A stretch of DNA of 64,000 bases from Kitasatospora sp. MAP12-44 (GCF_029892095.1 NZ_JARZAE010000004.1:3348001-3412000); one strand, 5' to 3'. Positions 1 through 9,263 are shown, counted from the stretch's first letter. Numbers and translations are program-made. Notes: a model not told the origin generated them from the letters alone.

Positions 1-703
1 ACCTTCACCCTCCGCATCCGCCGGTTCAACCCGGAGGAGCACCCGGAGCCGGTGTGGGTGGACTACCAGCTCACCATGGACCCCAAGGAGCGCGTCCTGG
101 ACGCCCTCAACAAGGTCAAGTGGGAGCAGGACGGCACCCTGACGTACCGGCGCTCCTGCGCGCACGGGATCTGCGGCTCTGACGCGATGCGGATCAACGG
201 CCGCAACCGGCTGGCCTGCAAGACCCTGCTGAAGGACGTCAACCCCGAGCAGCCGATCACGATCGAGGCCATCAAGGGCCTCACGGTCCTCAAGGACCTG
301 GTCGTGGACATGGACCCGTTCTTCCAGGCGTACAAGGACGTCATGCCGTTCCTGATCACCAAGGGGAACGAGCCGACCCGCGAGCGCCTGCAGTCCGCCG
401 AGGACCGCGAGCGCTTCGACGACACCACCAAGTGCATCCTGTGCGCCGCGTGCACGTCGTCCTGCCCGGTCTTCTGGAACGACGGCCAGTACTTCGGGCC
501 CGGCCGCCATCGTCAACGCGCACCGCTTCATCTTCGACTCGCGTGACGAGGGTGCCGAGCAGCGCCTGGAGATCCTGAACGACCGTGAGGGCGTGTGGCG
601 CTGCCGCACCACCTTCAACTGCTCGGAGGCCTGCCCGCGTGGCATCGAGGTCACCAAGGCGATCCAGGAAGTCAAGCGCGCCCTGGTGACGCGCCGCTTC
701 TGA
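1..703 (+). pseudogene. sdhB: succinate dehydrogenase iron-sulfur subunit, 5'-truncated by the window and frameshifted
   Basis: Iron-sulfur subunit of succinate dehydrogenase (complex II), which passes electrons from the flavoprotein to membrane quinone. The window opens inside the gene. The first frame shows the [2Fe-2S] motif SCAHGICGS with a later Cys (RLACKT) and the [4Fe-4S] motif CILCAACTSSCP. At the C run 499-501 the frame breaks. The expected GPAAIVNAHRF is read only if one C is dropped, after which the +1 frame continues through CRTTFNCSEACPRGI (the other cluster ligands) to TGA at 701-703. All cluster cysteines are present, so only one extra base separates this from an intact gene. 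An SdhB lesion is unlikely in an obligate aerobe, so an assembly or sequencing error in a C run is the simplest explanation; a real mutation is not excluded. Confidence 0.93.
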
Positions 704-720
704 CGCTTCGCCCGCAGATA

Positions 721-764
721 CGACCGAGGCCCTGTCCGCATCACTGCGGACAGGGCCTCGGTCG
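721..764. terminator. bidirectional hairpin terminator between sdhB and the FG-GAP gene
   Basis: Perfect inverted repeat: 18 bp (721-738 with 747-764), extendable to 20 bp with a TCAC loop. It lies between two convergent genes (sdhB stop at 703, opposite-strand stop at 772) and probably serves both. No long T run follows, as is common in streptomycetes. Confidence 0.85.
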
Positions 765-771
765 TTGCCGG

Positions 772-2463
772 TTACTGCAGGGCGCCGAGGTCCTTGGGGA
801 CCGCATAGCCCGTGAAGGTGATCAGGTGACGGGTGGGGGTGACGGCCCAGAGGTCGGGGGTGCCGTCGCCGTCGATGTCACCCGAGCTGCCGAGGGTGGG
901 GTAGTCGGCGGTGCTGAAGCCGCTCGCGACGACGCCGCTGGTCGGGTCGGCCAGGGCGGAGAAGTCGACCGTACCGTCGGCCTTCTTCGGCAGCGGGTAC
1001 GCGTGCAGCTGGCCGGTGGCCCGGTCGCGGGCCCAGAGCGCCAGGTTGCCCTTGGCGTCGGCGCCGGGGGCGATCAGGTCGTAGCCGGTCCAGTTGCCGG
1101 CGGTGGTGAGCTGCTTGGCGTCCCTGAAGCGGCCGACGGAGCTCATGTTCTCGAACAGCCACAGGTTGCCGTTCTCGACGCTGAGCAGCGTGGGAGCGTT
1201 CGGGGTGGCGGAGTTCACCGATCCCAGCGCCACGATCTGGTCGGCGCTCGACCAGTCGGTGCTGAAGCCGGTCGGGCAGCCGAGCGTCGCGCCGGTGACG
1301 TCGAGGCAGGCGGTCGGCCGGGAGAGCAGCGTGGCGTTCTGCGGTCCGAGCTGCAGCGAGCCGTGGTTCTGGTAGACGTAGACGTTTGCCTTGCCCGACG
1401 CGCCGCTCATGGACCGTGCGAACACCGTGTCAGCCGGTGCGTCGTTGGGCGTCCAGCCGCGGTGGCTGATCTCGACCCCGGCCCACGTGCCGCCACCGCC
1501 GGGAGCGCTGGCCGCCAGGGCCGTCTCGCTCGGCGCGGTGCTGCCCGAGGTGGTGCTGATGACGTCCAGGTTGCCCGCGGAGTCCGGCAGCAGGATGTCC
1601 GGCACACCGTCGTTGTCGACGTCACCCGGTGCCTGCGGCGGGTTGGGGTTGGACGGGGCGTTGAAGGAGTAGACGGTCGGCTGCGAGACGTTGCCCGCGT
1701 TGTCGATCGCCTGGACGGCCAGGGTGTTGGTGCCCCAGGCGGTCGGCTTCAGCTTCAGGCTCGCACTGCCGTCGGCGGCCGCCGGCACCGTGCCGGCGGC
1801 GCTACAGCCCGTGAAGACGGGCAGCGTGGCCGGGGCGAGGGCGTACTGGTAGCACGCGACGCCGGAGGCGGTGCCGCCCGCCGGCGCCGGGTCGGTGCCC
1901 GCGAGGGTGAAGGTGCCGCTCTGGCCGGCGAACAGGCCGGAGCCGGTGGCCGGGAAGTCGGTGGAGGAGACGGAGACCGTGGGTGGCGTCAGGTCGACCC
2001 GGAAGTGGCAGGCCACCGTCCGAGCGGAGTCACCGTGGTCGCTGGTCCTGGCACGCCAGGTGTAGGTGTGACCGTCCACCAGCCCGCTGAGCTGCACGTG
2101 GGCGCTGCCGTCCGGCTGCACCGGGCTCGCGCCCCGGAAGGTCTTGACGGCCGGCTTGGCGGTGGTGTCACGGACGTCGAAGTGCACCTTGGCGGTCGCA
2201 CTGTCGTCGTTCTGGACGGTGACGTTCAGCATGGGCGAGGCGGTGTTGATCCAGCCGGGCGCGGTGCTGCGGTCGCAGGCGTCGGTGTGGCTGCCGTTCG
2301 CGGCGAAGCCGGGGCTCGGCAGCGCGCTGGGGTTGCTGATCACCAGCTTGAGGTCCGCCGCCGAGGCGGTCGGCATGCCGGCGGCGGTCACCATGAAGGT
2401 GGCCGCACCCACGCCGGCGAGCAGTCGGCCGAGCCGCGGGCGGCGGCCCCGAAGGTCTGTCAT
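772..2463 (-). CDS. secreted FG-GAP/VCBS-repeat protein
   Basis: Predicted exported protein of 563 residues, function unknown. The chosen ATG (2461-2463) is preceded by GGGGGAAC at good distance; an upstream in-frame start lacks this. The N-terminus is a clear signal peptide: Arg-rich (LRGRRPRLGRLL), hydrophobic, ending near ASAAD. The middle part looks like Ig-like or Big-type beta domains with scattered Cys. The C-terminal third carries FG-GAP/VCBS repeat cores with Asp-rich Ca2+-binding motifs (DVDNDGVPD and DIDGDGTPD). Such repeats form beta-propeller blades in extracellular adhesins, lectins and hydrolases. No catalytic domain was recognised, so a binding or structural surface role is the best guess. 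It stands alone, convergent with sdhB and sharing a terminator. Confidence 0.85.
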   Translation of the reverse strand: MTDLRGRRPRLGRLLAGVGAATFMVTAAGMPTASAADLKLVISNPSALPSPGFAANGSHTDACDRSTAPGWINTASPMLNVTVQNDDSATAKVHFDVRDTTAKPAVKTFRGASPVQPDGSAHVQLSGLVDGHTYTWRARTSDHGDSARTVACHFRVDLTPPTVSVSSTDFPATGSGLFAGQSGTFTLAGTDPAPAGGTASGVACYQYALAPATLPVFTGCSAAGTVPAAADGSASLKLKPTAWGTNTLAVQAIDNAGNVSQPTVYSFNAPSNPNPPQAPGDVDNDGVPDILLPDSAGNLDVISTTSGSTAPSETALAASAPGGGGTWAGVEISHRGWTPNDAPADTVFARSMSGASGKANVYVYQNHGSLQLGPQNATLLSRPTACLDVTGATLGCPTGFSTDWSSADQIVALGSVNSATPNAPTLLSVENGNLWLFENMSSVGRFRDAKQLTTAGNWTGYDLIAPGADAKGNLALWARDRATGQLHAYPLPKKADGTVDFSALADPTSGVVASGFSTADYPTLGSSGDIDGDGTPDLWAVTPTRHLITFTGYAVPKDLGALQ

Positions 2464-2538
2464 GAGTGGTTCCCCCACAGTGGAAATGTGTTCGATCAAG
2501 TCGAACCGGAGGAACTCTCGCAGGCCAAACCGGACGCG

Positions 2539-2808
2539 TCAAAGGTTTTCCGGGGCGGCACGGCGCAGCCCGCGCAGGCCGCCGAGACCGCGCAGCCCGA
2601 CCAGGCCGACGATGACGCCGAGGACGAACGAGGTGACGGCCAGCGTCAGATGGATCCAGAAGAAGGCGGTCGGGCGGGAGTGGTCGTGGTTGACGAAGGC
2701 CTGGCCGGCGGAGTCCGCCCAGAGGTTCTTCACGAAGGTGGTCCAGATGATCATGGACCAGACGCCGAAGGCGGCGAGGAACCAGGAGGTACGGCGGCTG
2801 AGCTTCAT
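2539..2808 (-). CDS. small integral membrane protein, SCO4848 family
   Basis: 89-residue protein with two hydrophobic helices (about residues 8-26 and 50-73) separated by a loop with NHDHSRPTAFFWIH, and a basic Gly/Leu/Arg-rich tail. It resembles the conserved small membrane protein next to the DacC-type carboxypeptidase in Streptomyces (SCO4848 in S. coelicolor, from memory), and the neighbourhood agrees: it is divergent from the carboxypeptidase gene. Function unknown. The ribosome-binding site is weak (GAGA about 8 bases upstream). The 144-bp gap to the carboxypeptidase start must hold the promoters for both. Confidence 0.85.
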   Translation of the reverse strand: MKLSRRTSWFLAAFGVWSMIIWTTFVKNLWADSAGQAFVNHDHSRPTAFFWIHLTLAVTSFVLGVIVGLVGLRGLGGLRGLRRAAPENL

Positions 2809-2952
2809 GAGGGTTCTCTGTTCCTAACGGGCGGGGCCGGCTGCCCTCCCAGTATGGGCAGGCGGCCGGGTGGAGCAGTCGGGCGGTCCCCGTTCGGGGG
2901 ACGTCGGCGGCGAGCCGGGGGCGGGCGGCGCGCGGCTGGGTACGGTCGCCAG

Positions 2953-4335
2953 GTGCGTTCAGCTGATCACCTGATTTCCTCCGTTCCTGGTCGATGGGCC
3001 GCCGCCCTGGCCGCCGCCCTGGCCGCCGCCCTGGTGCTCTGTGCGGCTCCGGGCGCCGCCGCCGTGCCGAGGACCGAGCCGCCGCCCGCCGGACCCGCGG
3101 TGGGCGGGGAGCGGCTGGGCCTGCAGGGCGTCCAGGTCACCCCCACCGGCGGAACGCCGCGGCTGCCCACCGGGCTGACTGGGATGTCCTGGCTGGTCGC
3201 CGACGCCGGGACGGGCGACGTGCTGGCCGCCTACAACCCGCACCTGCGCCTGCCGCCCGCCAGCACCCTCAAGATGCTCTTCGCCGACACCGTGCTGCCC
3301 AAGTTCGACCGCTCCGCCGTGCACCGGGTGGCGCCGTCCGACCTCGCGGGGCTCGGCGCGGGGAGCAGCCTGGTCGGCGTCAAGGAGGACCTCGACTACA
3401 AGGTCGAGGACCTGTGGCGCGGGGTCTTCCTCAGCTCCGGCAACGACGCGGTGCACGTGCTCGCCAATATGAACGGCGGCATCGAGCAGACGGTCCGCCA
3501 GATGCAGGAGCGCGCCGCGGTGCTCGGCGCCGCGGACACCCACGTGGTGTCGCCGGACGGCTATGACGAGGACGGGCAGCTGACCTCGGCCTACGACCTG
3601 ACGCTGTTCGCCCGCGACGGGCTGCGCAACGCCGACTTCCGCTCCTACTGCGCGACCCGGGACGCCCAGTTCCCCGGGGCGCCGGACAAGAACGGGCAGC
3701 GCGGCACCTTCGGCATCCAGAACACCGACCGGCTGCTCGGCAAGTACCCCGGGCTGCTCGGGGTCAAGAACGGCTACACCACCAACGCGGGCAGCACCTT
3801 CGTCGGAGCCGCCGAGCGCGACGGGCGGACGCTGCTGGTCGCGGTGATGCACCCGGCCACCTATATGAAGGTCTACGACGAGACGGCGGCGCTGCTGGAC
3901 TGGGGCTTCGCGGCCGAGGACAAGGTCGCGCCGGTCGGGGTGCTGGTCTCGCCGAAGGAGGCGGCCAGCGTGCCCGCGACGGCAGCGCCGTCGTCGGCCA
4001 CACCGTCGTCGGCCCCGCCCTCAGCGGCGCCGTCAGCCTCAGCCGCAGCGGCCGCGCCGCCGGCCAAGTCGAAGATCGTCGGCAAGCTCCCGCCGGCCGG
4101 GTCCCCGCGCCTGCTGGGGTCCGGGTACGGTCTCGGCGGCTGGCCGACCGTCGCGGCCACCGCGCTGGCCTGCGCGCTGGCCGCGGGCGGCTGGCTGGCG
4201 ACCCGCCGGCGGCGCGCCCGCAGGCCCGCTGCCTTCGGCCGGGGCAGCGGCAGCGCGACCGCCCTCGGGACGGTCGGTCCGGGCCCGGCGGACCCGCCCG
4301 GCGCGACGGCGATCGGGCGACGCGATCATGGTTGA
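2953..4335 (+). CDS. D-alanyl-D-alanine carboxypeptidase (peptidase S11 family)
   Basis: Low-molecular-weight penicillin-binding protein expected to trim the terminal D-Ala of peptidoglycan stem peptides outside the membrane. Start chosen at GTG 2953, which gives a compact signal peptide (PGRWAAALAAALAAALVLCAAPGAAA); no strong ribosome-binding site is visible. Motifs in order: SxxK as STLK (Ser104/Lys107), SxN as SGN (162-164), and the third motif as KNG (272-274) where KTG is canonical. After the catalytic domain come a Pro/Ala/Ser-rich stretch (about 340-375) and a C-terminal membrane helix followed by RRRRARR, so the enzyme is probably anchored at both signal region and tail. 460 residues. 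Corresponds by position to the DacC-type gene beside SCO4848 homologues. Confidence 0.9.
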   Translation: MRSADHLISSVPGRWAAALAAALAAALVLCAAPGAAAVPRTEPPPAGPAVGGERLGLQGVQVTPTGGTPRLPTGLTGMSWLVADAGTGDVLAAYNPHLRLPPASTLKMLFADTVLPKFDRSAVHRVAPSDLAGLGAGSSLVGVKEDLDYKVEDLWRGVFLSSGNDAVHVLANMNGGIEQTVRQMQERAAVLGAADTHVVSPDGYDEDGQLTSAYDLTLFARDGLRNADFRSYCATRDAQFPGAPDKNGQRGTFGIQNTDRLLGKYPGLLGVKNGYTTNAGSTFVGAAERDGRTLLVAVMHPATYMKVYDETAALLDWGFAAEDKVAPVGVLVSPKEAASVPATAAPSSATPSSAPPSAAPSASAAAAAPPAKSKIVGKLPPAGSPRLLGSGYGLGGWPTVAATALACALAAGGWLATRRRRARRPAAFGRGSGSATALGTVGPGPADPPGATAIGRRDHG

Positions 4336-4349
4336 CGGCCGTCCTTCAC

Positions 4350-5291
4350 TCATCCGGGTGAGATTCCCCCCATCTCACCCGGATCCTGGGCGGCCCGGAA
4401 GGCGGCCTGGGCGCTCGCCCGGGCGCGGGCACGGGCCGCGGCCGGGTCGGCCAGCGCCGTCCAGGAGACGCAGTACATCAGCAGCCGGCTGACGAAGTTG
4501 ATCCACAGCAGCAGGGCGATCGGCACCCCGAACGCCCCGTACAGGCTCTTGCCGGAGACCGAACTCAGGTACGAGGCGAGCAGCACCTTGAGCAGCTCGA
4601 AGCCGACCGCGCCGATCAGCGCGCCGATCACCACCTCCCGCCGGCGCTGGCCGGCGATTCGCGGAAACGGCGCGAGCAGGTAGCCGAAGAGCAGCATGTC
4701 GGCGCCGACCGCGATCACGAACCCGGCCACCGCGAGCAGGTCGTGGCCGGGGCCGCGGTCGGAGAGGCCCAGCGAGGTGGCGAGCCGGCCGGCCAGCGTG
4801 CTGCCCACCGCGGAGGCGCCCAGCGAGATCAGCGAGATCAGCCCGAGACCCCCCAGCACCAGGCAGTCCCAGGCCTTCAGCAGGACGACGTTGCCGTCCT
4901 CCGGCGGCAGCTGCCAGATGTCCCGGATCGAGCCGCGCATGGTGTTCACCCAGCCCAGGCCGGAGAGCAGCAGCACCAGACCGCTGATCGCGCCGACCGC
5001 GCCGGCGTTGGCGATCAGCGAGTCGAGGCCCAGTGAGGTGGCCAGGCCCGGCACCTGGTCGGAGATCTTCTGCTTGAGTTCGTCGACCTGGCTGGTGGTG
5101 AGGGTGGCCACAGCGATGGCCAGCGCGACGGTCAGCAGCGGAAAGAGCGCCAGGAAGCCGAAGAAGGTGACGGCGCCGGCCAGCCGGTTGGCCTTGGCCT
5201 CGGTGAAGAGCTCGTAGCTGCGGTAGGCGCGGGTGCGCAGCACGGCCGTCACGAGTGGGCCCACCACCGGCAGCCTGGTCAGGAATTTCAT
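4350..5291 (-). CDS. YihY/BrkB-family inner membrane protein
   Basis: 313-residue polytopic membrane protein with about six hydrophobic segments and the family pattern near the N-terminus (FTEAKANRLAGAVTFFGFLALFPLL), then GWVNTMRGSIRDIWQLP and the C-terminal PIALLLWINFVSRLLMY. The family was once called ribonuclease BN by error; its role is unknown and it may be a transporter or permease. It faces the carboxypeptidase gene across a hairpin that overlaps its own 3' end. It is divergent from the TagF-like gene, with a 246-bp gap that includes TAGTAT at 5443-5448 as a possible -10 for the rightward gene. Confidence 0.88.
   Translation of the reverse strand: MKFLTRLPVVGPLVTAVLRTRAYRSYELFTEAKANRLAGAVTFFGFLALFPLLTVALAIAVATLTTSQVDELKQKISDQVPGLATSLGLDSLIANAGAVGAISGLVLLLSGLGWVNTMRGSIRDIWQLPPEDGNVVLLKAWDCLVLGGLGLISLISLGASAVGSTLAGRLATSLGLSDRGPGHDLLAVAGFVIAVGADMLLFGYLLAPFPRIAGQRRREVVIGALIGAVGFELLKVLLASYLSSVSGKSLYGAFGVPIALLLWINFVSRLLMYCVSWTALADPAAARARARASAQAAFRAAQDPGEMGGISPG
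4352..4384. terminator. hairpin terminator overlapping the 3' end of the YihY gene
   Basis: Perfect 13-bp inverted repeat (4352-4364 with 4372-4384), loop TCCCCCC. It starts within the stop codon of the leftward YihY gene and covers its last codons, and lies 17 bases after the carboxypeptidase stop, so it can terminate rightward transcription while also encoding protein on the other strand. Confidence 0.75.
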
Positions 5292-5537
5292 GGCCGACGC
5301 CTACCCTGACGGTCTGCTGAAAAGTCCTGAAGTGGTGGTTTTGAACCGGAACGGGGAACCGGCCCCGGGTGCGGCTCCACGGCCGCCGATTCCGCGCCCC
5401 GGGGCCGTAGATCGACCCCCCGGTGGGCTCAGCCACAGAGGGTAGTATCGCGGCGTACCGCCTGCCCAGCGACTCGTCCCCAGCGGACCGGTCCCGCAGG
5501 TTGGTCGTTTGTTCCCCGATGAAAGGCCCGCGCACTC

Positions 5538-8500
5538 ATGGCCCCCCGTCTCTCCGTCGTTGTCCCGATCTACAACGTCGAGCGGTACCTGGAGGAGTGC
5601 CTGGAGTCCATCGCCAACCAGACCATGGGCGATCTCGAGTGCATCATGGTCGACGACGGCTCCAAGGACGGCAGCGCGGCGCTCGCGGAGGCCTTCGCGG
5701 CCAAGGACTCGCGGTTCCGCCTGGTCAGCAAGAAGAACGCGGGCCTCGGCGCGGCCCGCAACACCGGCCTGCTGCACCTGACCGAGGGCACCGAGTTCAT
5801 CGCCTTCGTGGACAGCGACGACACCCTGCCGCCCAGTGCGTACGAGCTGATGATCACCACGCTCGACCAGACCGGCTCCGACTTCGCCACCGGGAACGTA
5901 CTGCGGTTCCGGGCCATCGGGCACTACCCCTCGGGCGGGCACCGCAAGCCGTTCAAGGAAACCCGGCTGCAGACCCACATCACCGAGATCCCCGCGCTGG
6001 TCACCGACCGCACGGCGTGGAACAAGGTCTACCGGCGCTCCTTCTGGGAGGCGGCCGGCATCCTCTACCCCGAGGGCATCCTCTACGAGGACGCGCCGGT
6101 CAGCGTGCCGCACCACTACCTGGCGCGCAGCGTGGACGTGCTCTCCGAGCCGATCTACCACTGGCGCGAGCGCGAGGTCGGCGAGATGTCGATCACCCAG
6201 ATGCGCACCAACCCGCGCGGGCTGATCGACCGGGTGACCTCGATGGAGCTGGTCCGGGCCTGGCTGCTGAAGCAGACCGACCCGAAGTTCAAGGAGTACC
6301 TGCACTCCTACGACGAGAACAACCTCGTCGAGGAGATCCCGATGTTCTTCCAGTCCACGCTGGAGGGCGACGAGGAGTACCGCGGCGCGTACCAGGAGTG
6401 CGTCAGCCGGCTGCTGCGGGCGATCGGCCCCGAGCACGTCCGCAAGCTGCGCGCACCGCTCAAGCTGAAGTACCACCTGACCCTCCAGGGGCGGATGGAC
6501 GAGTTCATCGAGCAGCTGCGCTTCGAGCTGGACAGCAACGGCGCCGCCCCCGCGCGCGGCCTGCTCCGCCCGTACGCCGACTACCCGTTCCTGCGCGGCG
6601 GGCGCAAGAGCGTGCCGGCCGACGTGCTGCGGCTGGACAACGCGCTGGTGATGCGCAGCCGGGTGTACTCCTCGGCCTGGGCGGACGGCAGGTTCCAGCT
6701 GACCGGGCACGCCTTCCCCGAGCACCTGGGCGCGGAGAACAAGCACGACATGGTCAAGGTGATCGTGCTGCGCGAGGCCAAGGGCCGCCGGGTGATCGCC
6801 GTCCCGACCAAGGTGCGGTACAGCCCAGAAGCCACCGCCAGCTCCCCGCACGACCTGTACAGCTGCGACTGGGCCGGTTTCACCGCGGTCATCGACCCGG
6901 CGAAGTTCAAGCGGCGCGGGCAGTGGCAGGACGGCACCTGGCGGGTGCTGATCGCGGGCTTCGGCAAGGCGGGCGTGTACAAGGGCCGGATCTCCGGCGG
7001 CTGGCACGACAGCGCGCAGAGCTTCCCGTCGTACTGGGTGGAGGACAACGTCCGGGTGGTGCCCTCGCTGAAGGACACCTTCCTGCACCTGCGGGTGGAG
7101 ACGCTGCGGGCCAAGGTCACCGAACTGCGGGCCGAGGGCGGCGAGGTGGAGGTCAGCGGGACGGTGCGCGCGGTCTCCGACCTGGCCGGCGTGCGGCTGC
7201 GGCTGAACCACGCGGAGTCGGACAAGGCACTGACCTTCCCGATCGAGTTCGGCGTCCCGGCCGGCCGGGCCGTGCCGTTCAGTGCCAAGGTGGCGGTGGC
7301 CGAGCTCACCGAGGTCCGCGAGGCCTGGGCCGCGCTGGACCCGGCGGCCGCCGAGCGCCCCTCCGACCACTGGGACGCCGCGCTGCTGCTGGCCGACGGC
7401 TCGGTGGTGCCGATCGTGGTGGACGACCGGCAGCCGCCGACCCACTTCGACCTGGCGCTGTCGCCCGAAGCCCCGCTGGGCACCGCCCGCTCGCTCACCT
7501 CCAAGCCGGACACCGACGGCTACCTGCAGTTCGCCGACCAGGTGCTGCAGCCCGTGGTGGACCAGGTGCGGCCGGGCCTGCAGGACTCGTTCGTGCTGGG
7601 CGGGCGCTTCCCGCTCGACGGCGAGCACCGCTACGAGGTGGTGCTGCGGCACGAGTTCCGCGAGGAGGACCACGCCTACCCGGTGCTGATCAGCGACGGG
7701 CGCTTCGAGGTCGAGGTGCCGACCCTGCCGACCGGTTCGTTCGCCGGCAAGGTGCCGCTGCACAAGGGCACATGGGAGATCTTCTTCCGCCCCGAGGGCG
7801 ACGCCGGCGAGATCCGCTGGCCCGCGGTCATACTCGCGCCGGAGTCCTTCGCCTCACTGCCGCTGATCATGGACTCGCGCGGCAAGGAGATCGCGCTGGA
7901 GCGGCGCTACTACGACACCCTCTCGCTGGAGGCCGACTACGGCCTGCCGTCGGAGGAGCGCAGCGGCTACCGCCAGCGCCAGCAGCGCCTGTTCGCCTAC
8001 CCGGCCGCCCAGCGCCGCCCGCTGCGCGACACGGTGCTCTACAACGTGGCGCTCGGCGGCCAGTACGCCGGCTCGCCGCGCGCCGTGCACGAGGAGCTGG
8101 TGCGCCGCGGCCTGCCGCTTGAGCACCTCTGGACGGTCGACGACCTCCAGGCCGAGCTGCCCGGGACCGCTACCGCCGTGCGCGAGTGGAGCCCCGAGTG
8201 GCATGAGGCGCTGGCCACTTCGAAGTACATCGTGACCAGCACCCACCTGCCCGACTTCGTCACCCGGCGGCCCGGGCAGGTCATCCTGCAGACCTGGTAC
8301 GGGACTCCGCTGAAGCGGATCGGGCACGATTTCGAGAAGATCTGGTTCATCGACAGCGAGTACCTCAACCAGCTGGAGCGCGAGGTCCCGCTCTGGGATC
8401 TGCTGGTCTCGCCGAATCGCTTCTCAACGCCCGTCCTGCGCCGCGCATTCCGCTATTCCGGGACGGTTGTCGAGTCCGGTTATCCGAGCAACGACATCTT

Positions 8501-9110
8501 CTTCGCTCCCGACCGGGAGAAGACGGCCGCCCAGGTGCGCGAGCGGCTCGGCCTGCCCGAGGGCAAGAAGGTGGTGCTCTACGCGCCGACCTTCCGCGAG
8601 GACCGCGAGCGCCCGCAGGGCGGCTACCAGCTGGACCTGCGCCTCGACCTGGACGCCGCCCAGCAGGCGCTGGGCGAGGACCAGGTGCTGCTGGTGCGTG
8701 CCCACTCGGTCGTCCACGGCCAGGTGGCGGGCGCGGGCAACGGCTACGTCTGGGACGTCTCCACCTACCCCGACATGGCCGAACTACTGCTGGTCGCCGA
8801 CGTGCTGGTCACCGACTACTCCTCGTCGATGTTCGATTTCGCCAACACCGGGCGGCCGATCCTCTTCTTCACCTACGATCTGGAGCACTACCGCGACAAC
8901 CTGCGCGGCTTCACCTTCGACTTCGAGGAGCAGGCCCCGGGTCCGCTGCTGGAGACCTCCGAGGCGCTGGTGAGCGCGCTCGGCTCGGTGGAGAGCACCA
9001 CCGAGCCGTACGCGGGGAAGTACGAGACGTTCCGGGCCACCTACTGCGACCTCGACGACGGTCAGGCCTCCGCCCGGGTGGTCGACGCCCTGCTCGGTAC
9101 GGAGCGCTGA
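5538..9110 (+). CDS. bifunctional GT2 glycosyltransferase / CDP-glycerol glycerophosphotransferase (TagF-like)
   Basis: 1190-residue two-domain enzyme for a teichoic-acid-like cell wall polymer. Residues about 1-330 are a GT-A family 2 domain (LSVVVPIYNVERYLEE at the N-terminus, nucleotide and metal site VDSDD at 91-95). The C-terminal third (about 780-1190) is a Glyphos_transf domain with VLQTWYGTPLKRIGHD-like, VVLYAPTFR and VTDYSSSMFDF motifs. The family transfers glycerol-phosphate or related polyol-phosphate units from CDP-precursors at the cytoplasmic membrane face. The middle region matches the next gene in pattern. ATG 5538 follows GAAAGG. Start of a rightward two-gene unit; its paralogue follows after 229 bp. 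Polymer type cannot be decided from sequence. Confidence 0.9.
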   Translation: MAPRLSVVVPIYNVERYLEECLESIANQTMGDLECIMVDDGSKDGSAALAEAFAAKDSRFRLVSKKNAGLGAARNTGLLHLTEGTEFIAFVDSDDTLPPSAYELMITTLDQTGSDFATGNVLRFRAIGHYPSGGHRKPFKETRLQTHITEIPALVTDRTAWNKVYRRSFWEAAGILYPEGILYEDAPVSVPHHYLARSVDVLSEPIYHWREREVGEMSITQMRTNPRGLIDRVTSMELVRAWLLKQTDPKFKEYLHSYDENNLVEEIPMFFQSTLEGDEEYRGAYQECVSRLLRAIGPEHVRKLRAPLKLKYHLTLQGRMDEFIEQLRFELDSNGAAPARGLLRPYADYPFLRGGRKSVPADVLRLDNALVMRSRVYSSAWADGRFQLTGHAFPEHLGAENKHDMVKVIVLREAKGRRVIAVPTKVRYSPEATASSPHDLYSCDWAGFTAVIDPAKFKRRGQWQDGTWRVLIAGFGKAGVYKGRISGGWHDSAQSFPSYWVEDNVRVVPSLKDTFLHLRVETLRAKVTELRAEGGEVEVSGTVRAVSDLAGVRLRLNHAESDKALTFPIEFGVPAGRAVPFSAKVAVAELTEVREAWAALDPAAAERPSDHWDAALLLADGSVVPIVVDDRQPPTHFDLALSPEAPLGTARSLTSKPDTDGYLQFADQVLQPVVDQVRPGLQDSFVLGGRFPLDGEHRYEVVLRHEFREEDHAYPVLISDGRFEVEVPTLPTGSFAGKVPLHKGTWEIFFRPEGDAGEIRWPAVILAPESFASLPLIMDSRGKEIALERRYYDTLSLEADYGLPSEERSGYRQRQQRLFAYPAAQRRPLRDTVLYNVALGGQYAGSPRAVHEELVRRGLPLEHLWTVDDLQAELPGTATAVREWSPEWHEALATSKYIVTSTHLPDFVTRRPGQVILQTWYGTPLKRIGHDFEKIWFIDSEYLNQLEREVPLWDLLVSPNRFSTPVLRRAFRYSGTVVESGYPSNDIFFAPDREKTAAQVRERLGLPEGKKVVLYAPTFREDRERPQGGYQLDLRLDLDAAQQALGEDQVLLVRAHSVVHGQVAGAGNGYVWDVSTYPDMAELLLVADVLVTDYSSSMFDFANTGRPILFFTYDLEHYRDNLRGFTFDFEEQAPGPLLETSEALVSALGSVESTTEPYAGKYETFRATYCDLDDGQASARVVDALLGTER

Positions 9111-9136
9111 CGGAGCCGGTGGCCGTACGCTTCCTT

Positions 9137-9162
9137 GGGCCCGCGCGGCATTGTGCGGGCCC
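9137..9162 (+). terminator. hairpin terminator after the first TagF-like gene
   Basis: GGGCCCGC at 9137-9144 pairs with GCGGGCCC at 9155-9162; one G-T and one C-G pair extend it to 10 bp. It lies 26 bases after the stop of the GT2-TagF gene. Confidence 0.65.
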
Positions 9163-9180
9163 GATTAAGCATGCGCGCAA

Positions 9181-9210
9181 CTATCGAATCCCTCGATAGC
9201 AATGGCTTTT
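9181..9210 (+). terminator. second small hairpin followed by a T run
   Basis: CTATCGA (9181-9187) pairs perfectly with TCGATAG (9193-9199), loop ATCCC, followed seven bases later by TTTTT (9206-9210). This AT-richer hairpin looks like a classical intrinsic terminator remnant behind the GC-rich one at 9137-9162. Confidence 0.5.
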
Positions 9211-9235
9211 TCAAGAAACTCTTAGAACTAGGCAA

Positions 9236-9263
9236 TTGACCCGGATCAGTAGCGAGGTATGAG
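9236..9263 (+). promoter_or_regulatory. candidate vegetative promoter for the second TagF-like gene
   Basis: TTGACC (9236-9241), 16-base spacer, TATGAG (9258-9263): a fair match to the actinomycete HrdB-type consensus, in an unusually AT-rich gap between hairpins and the ATG at 9340. It implies that the second TagF-like gene can be transcribed on its own. Confidence 0.45.

Noticed and set aside
595..2950. Very long open frame on the + strand leading into the carboxypeptidase
   Set aside because: It lies opposite the FG-GAP gene and reads as Gly/Arg/Val-rich nonsense; only the part after GTG 2953 has a signal peptide and PBP motifs.
5301..7763. 820-codon open frame on the minus strand opposite the GT2-TagF gene
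   Set aside because: High-GC antisense shadow with His/Gln/Arg-rich text; the + strand gene has clear catalytic motifs.
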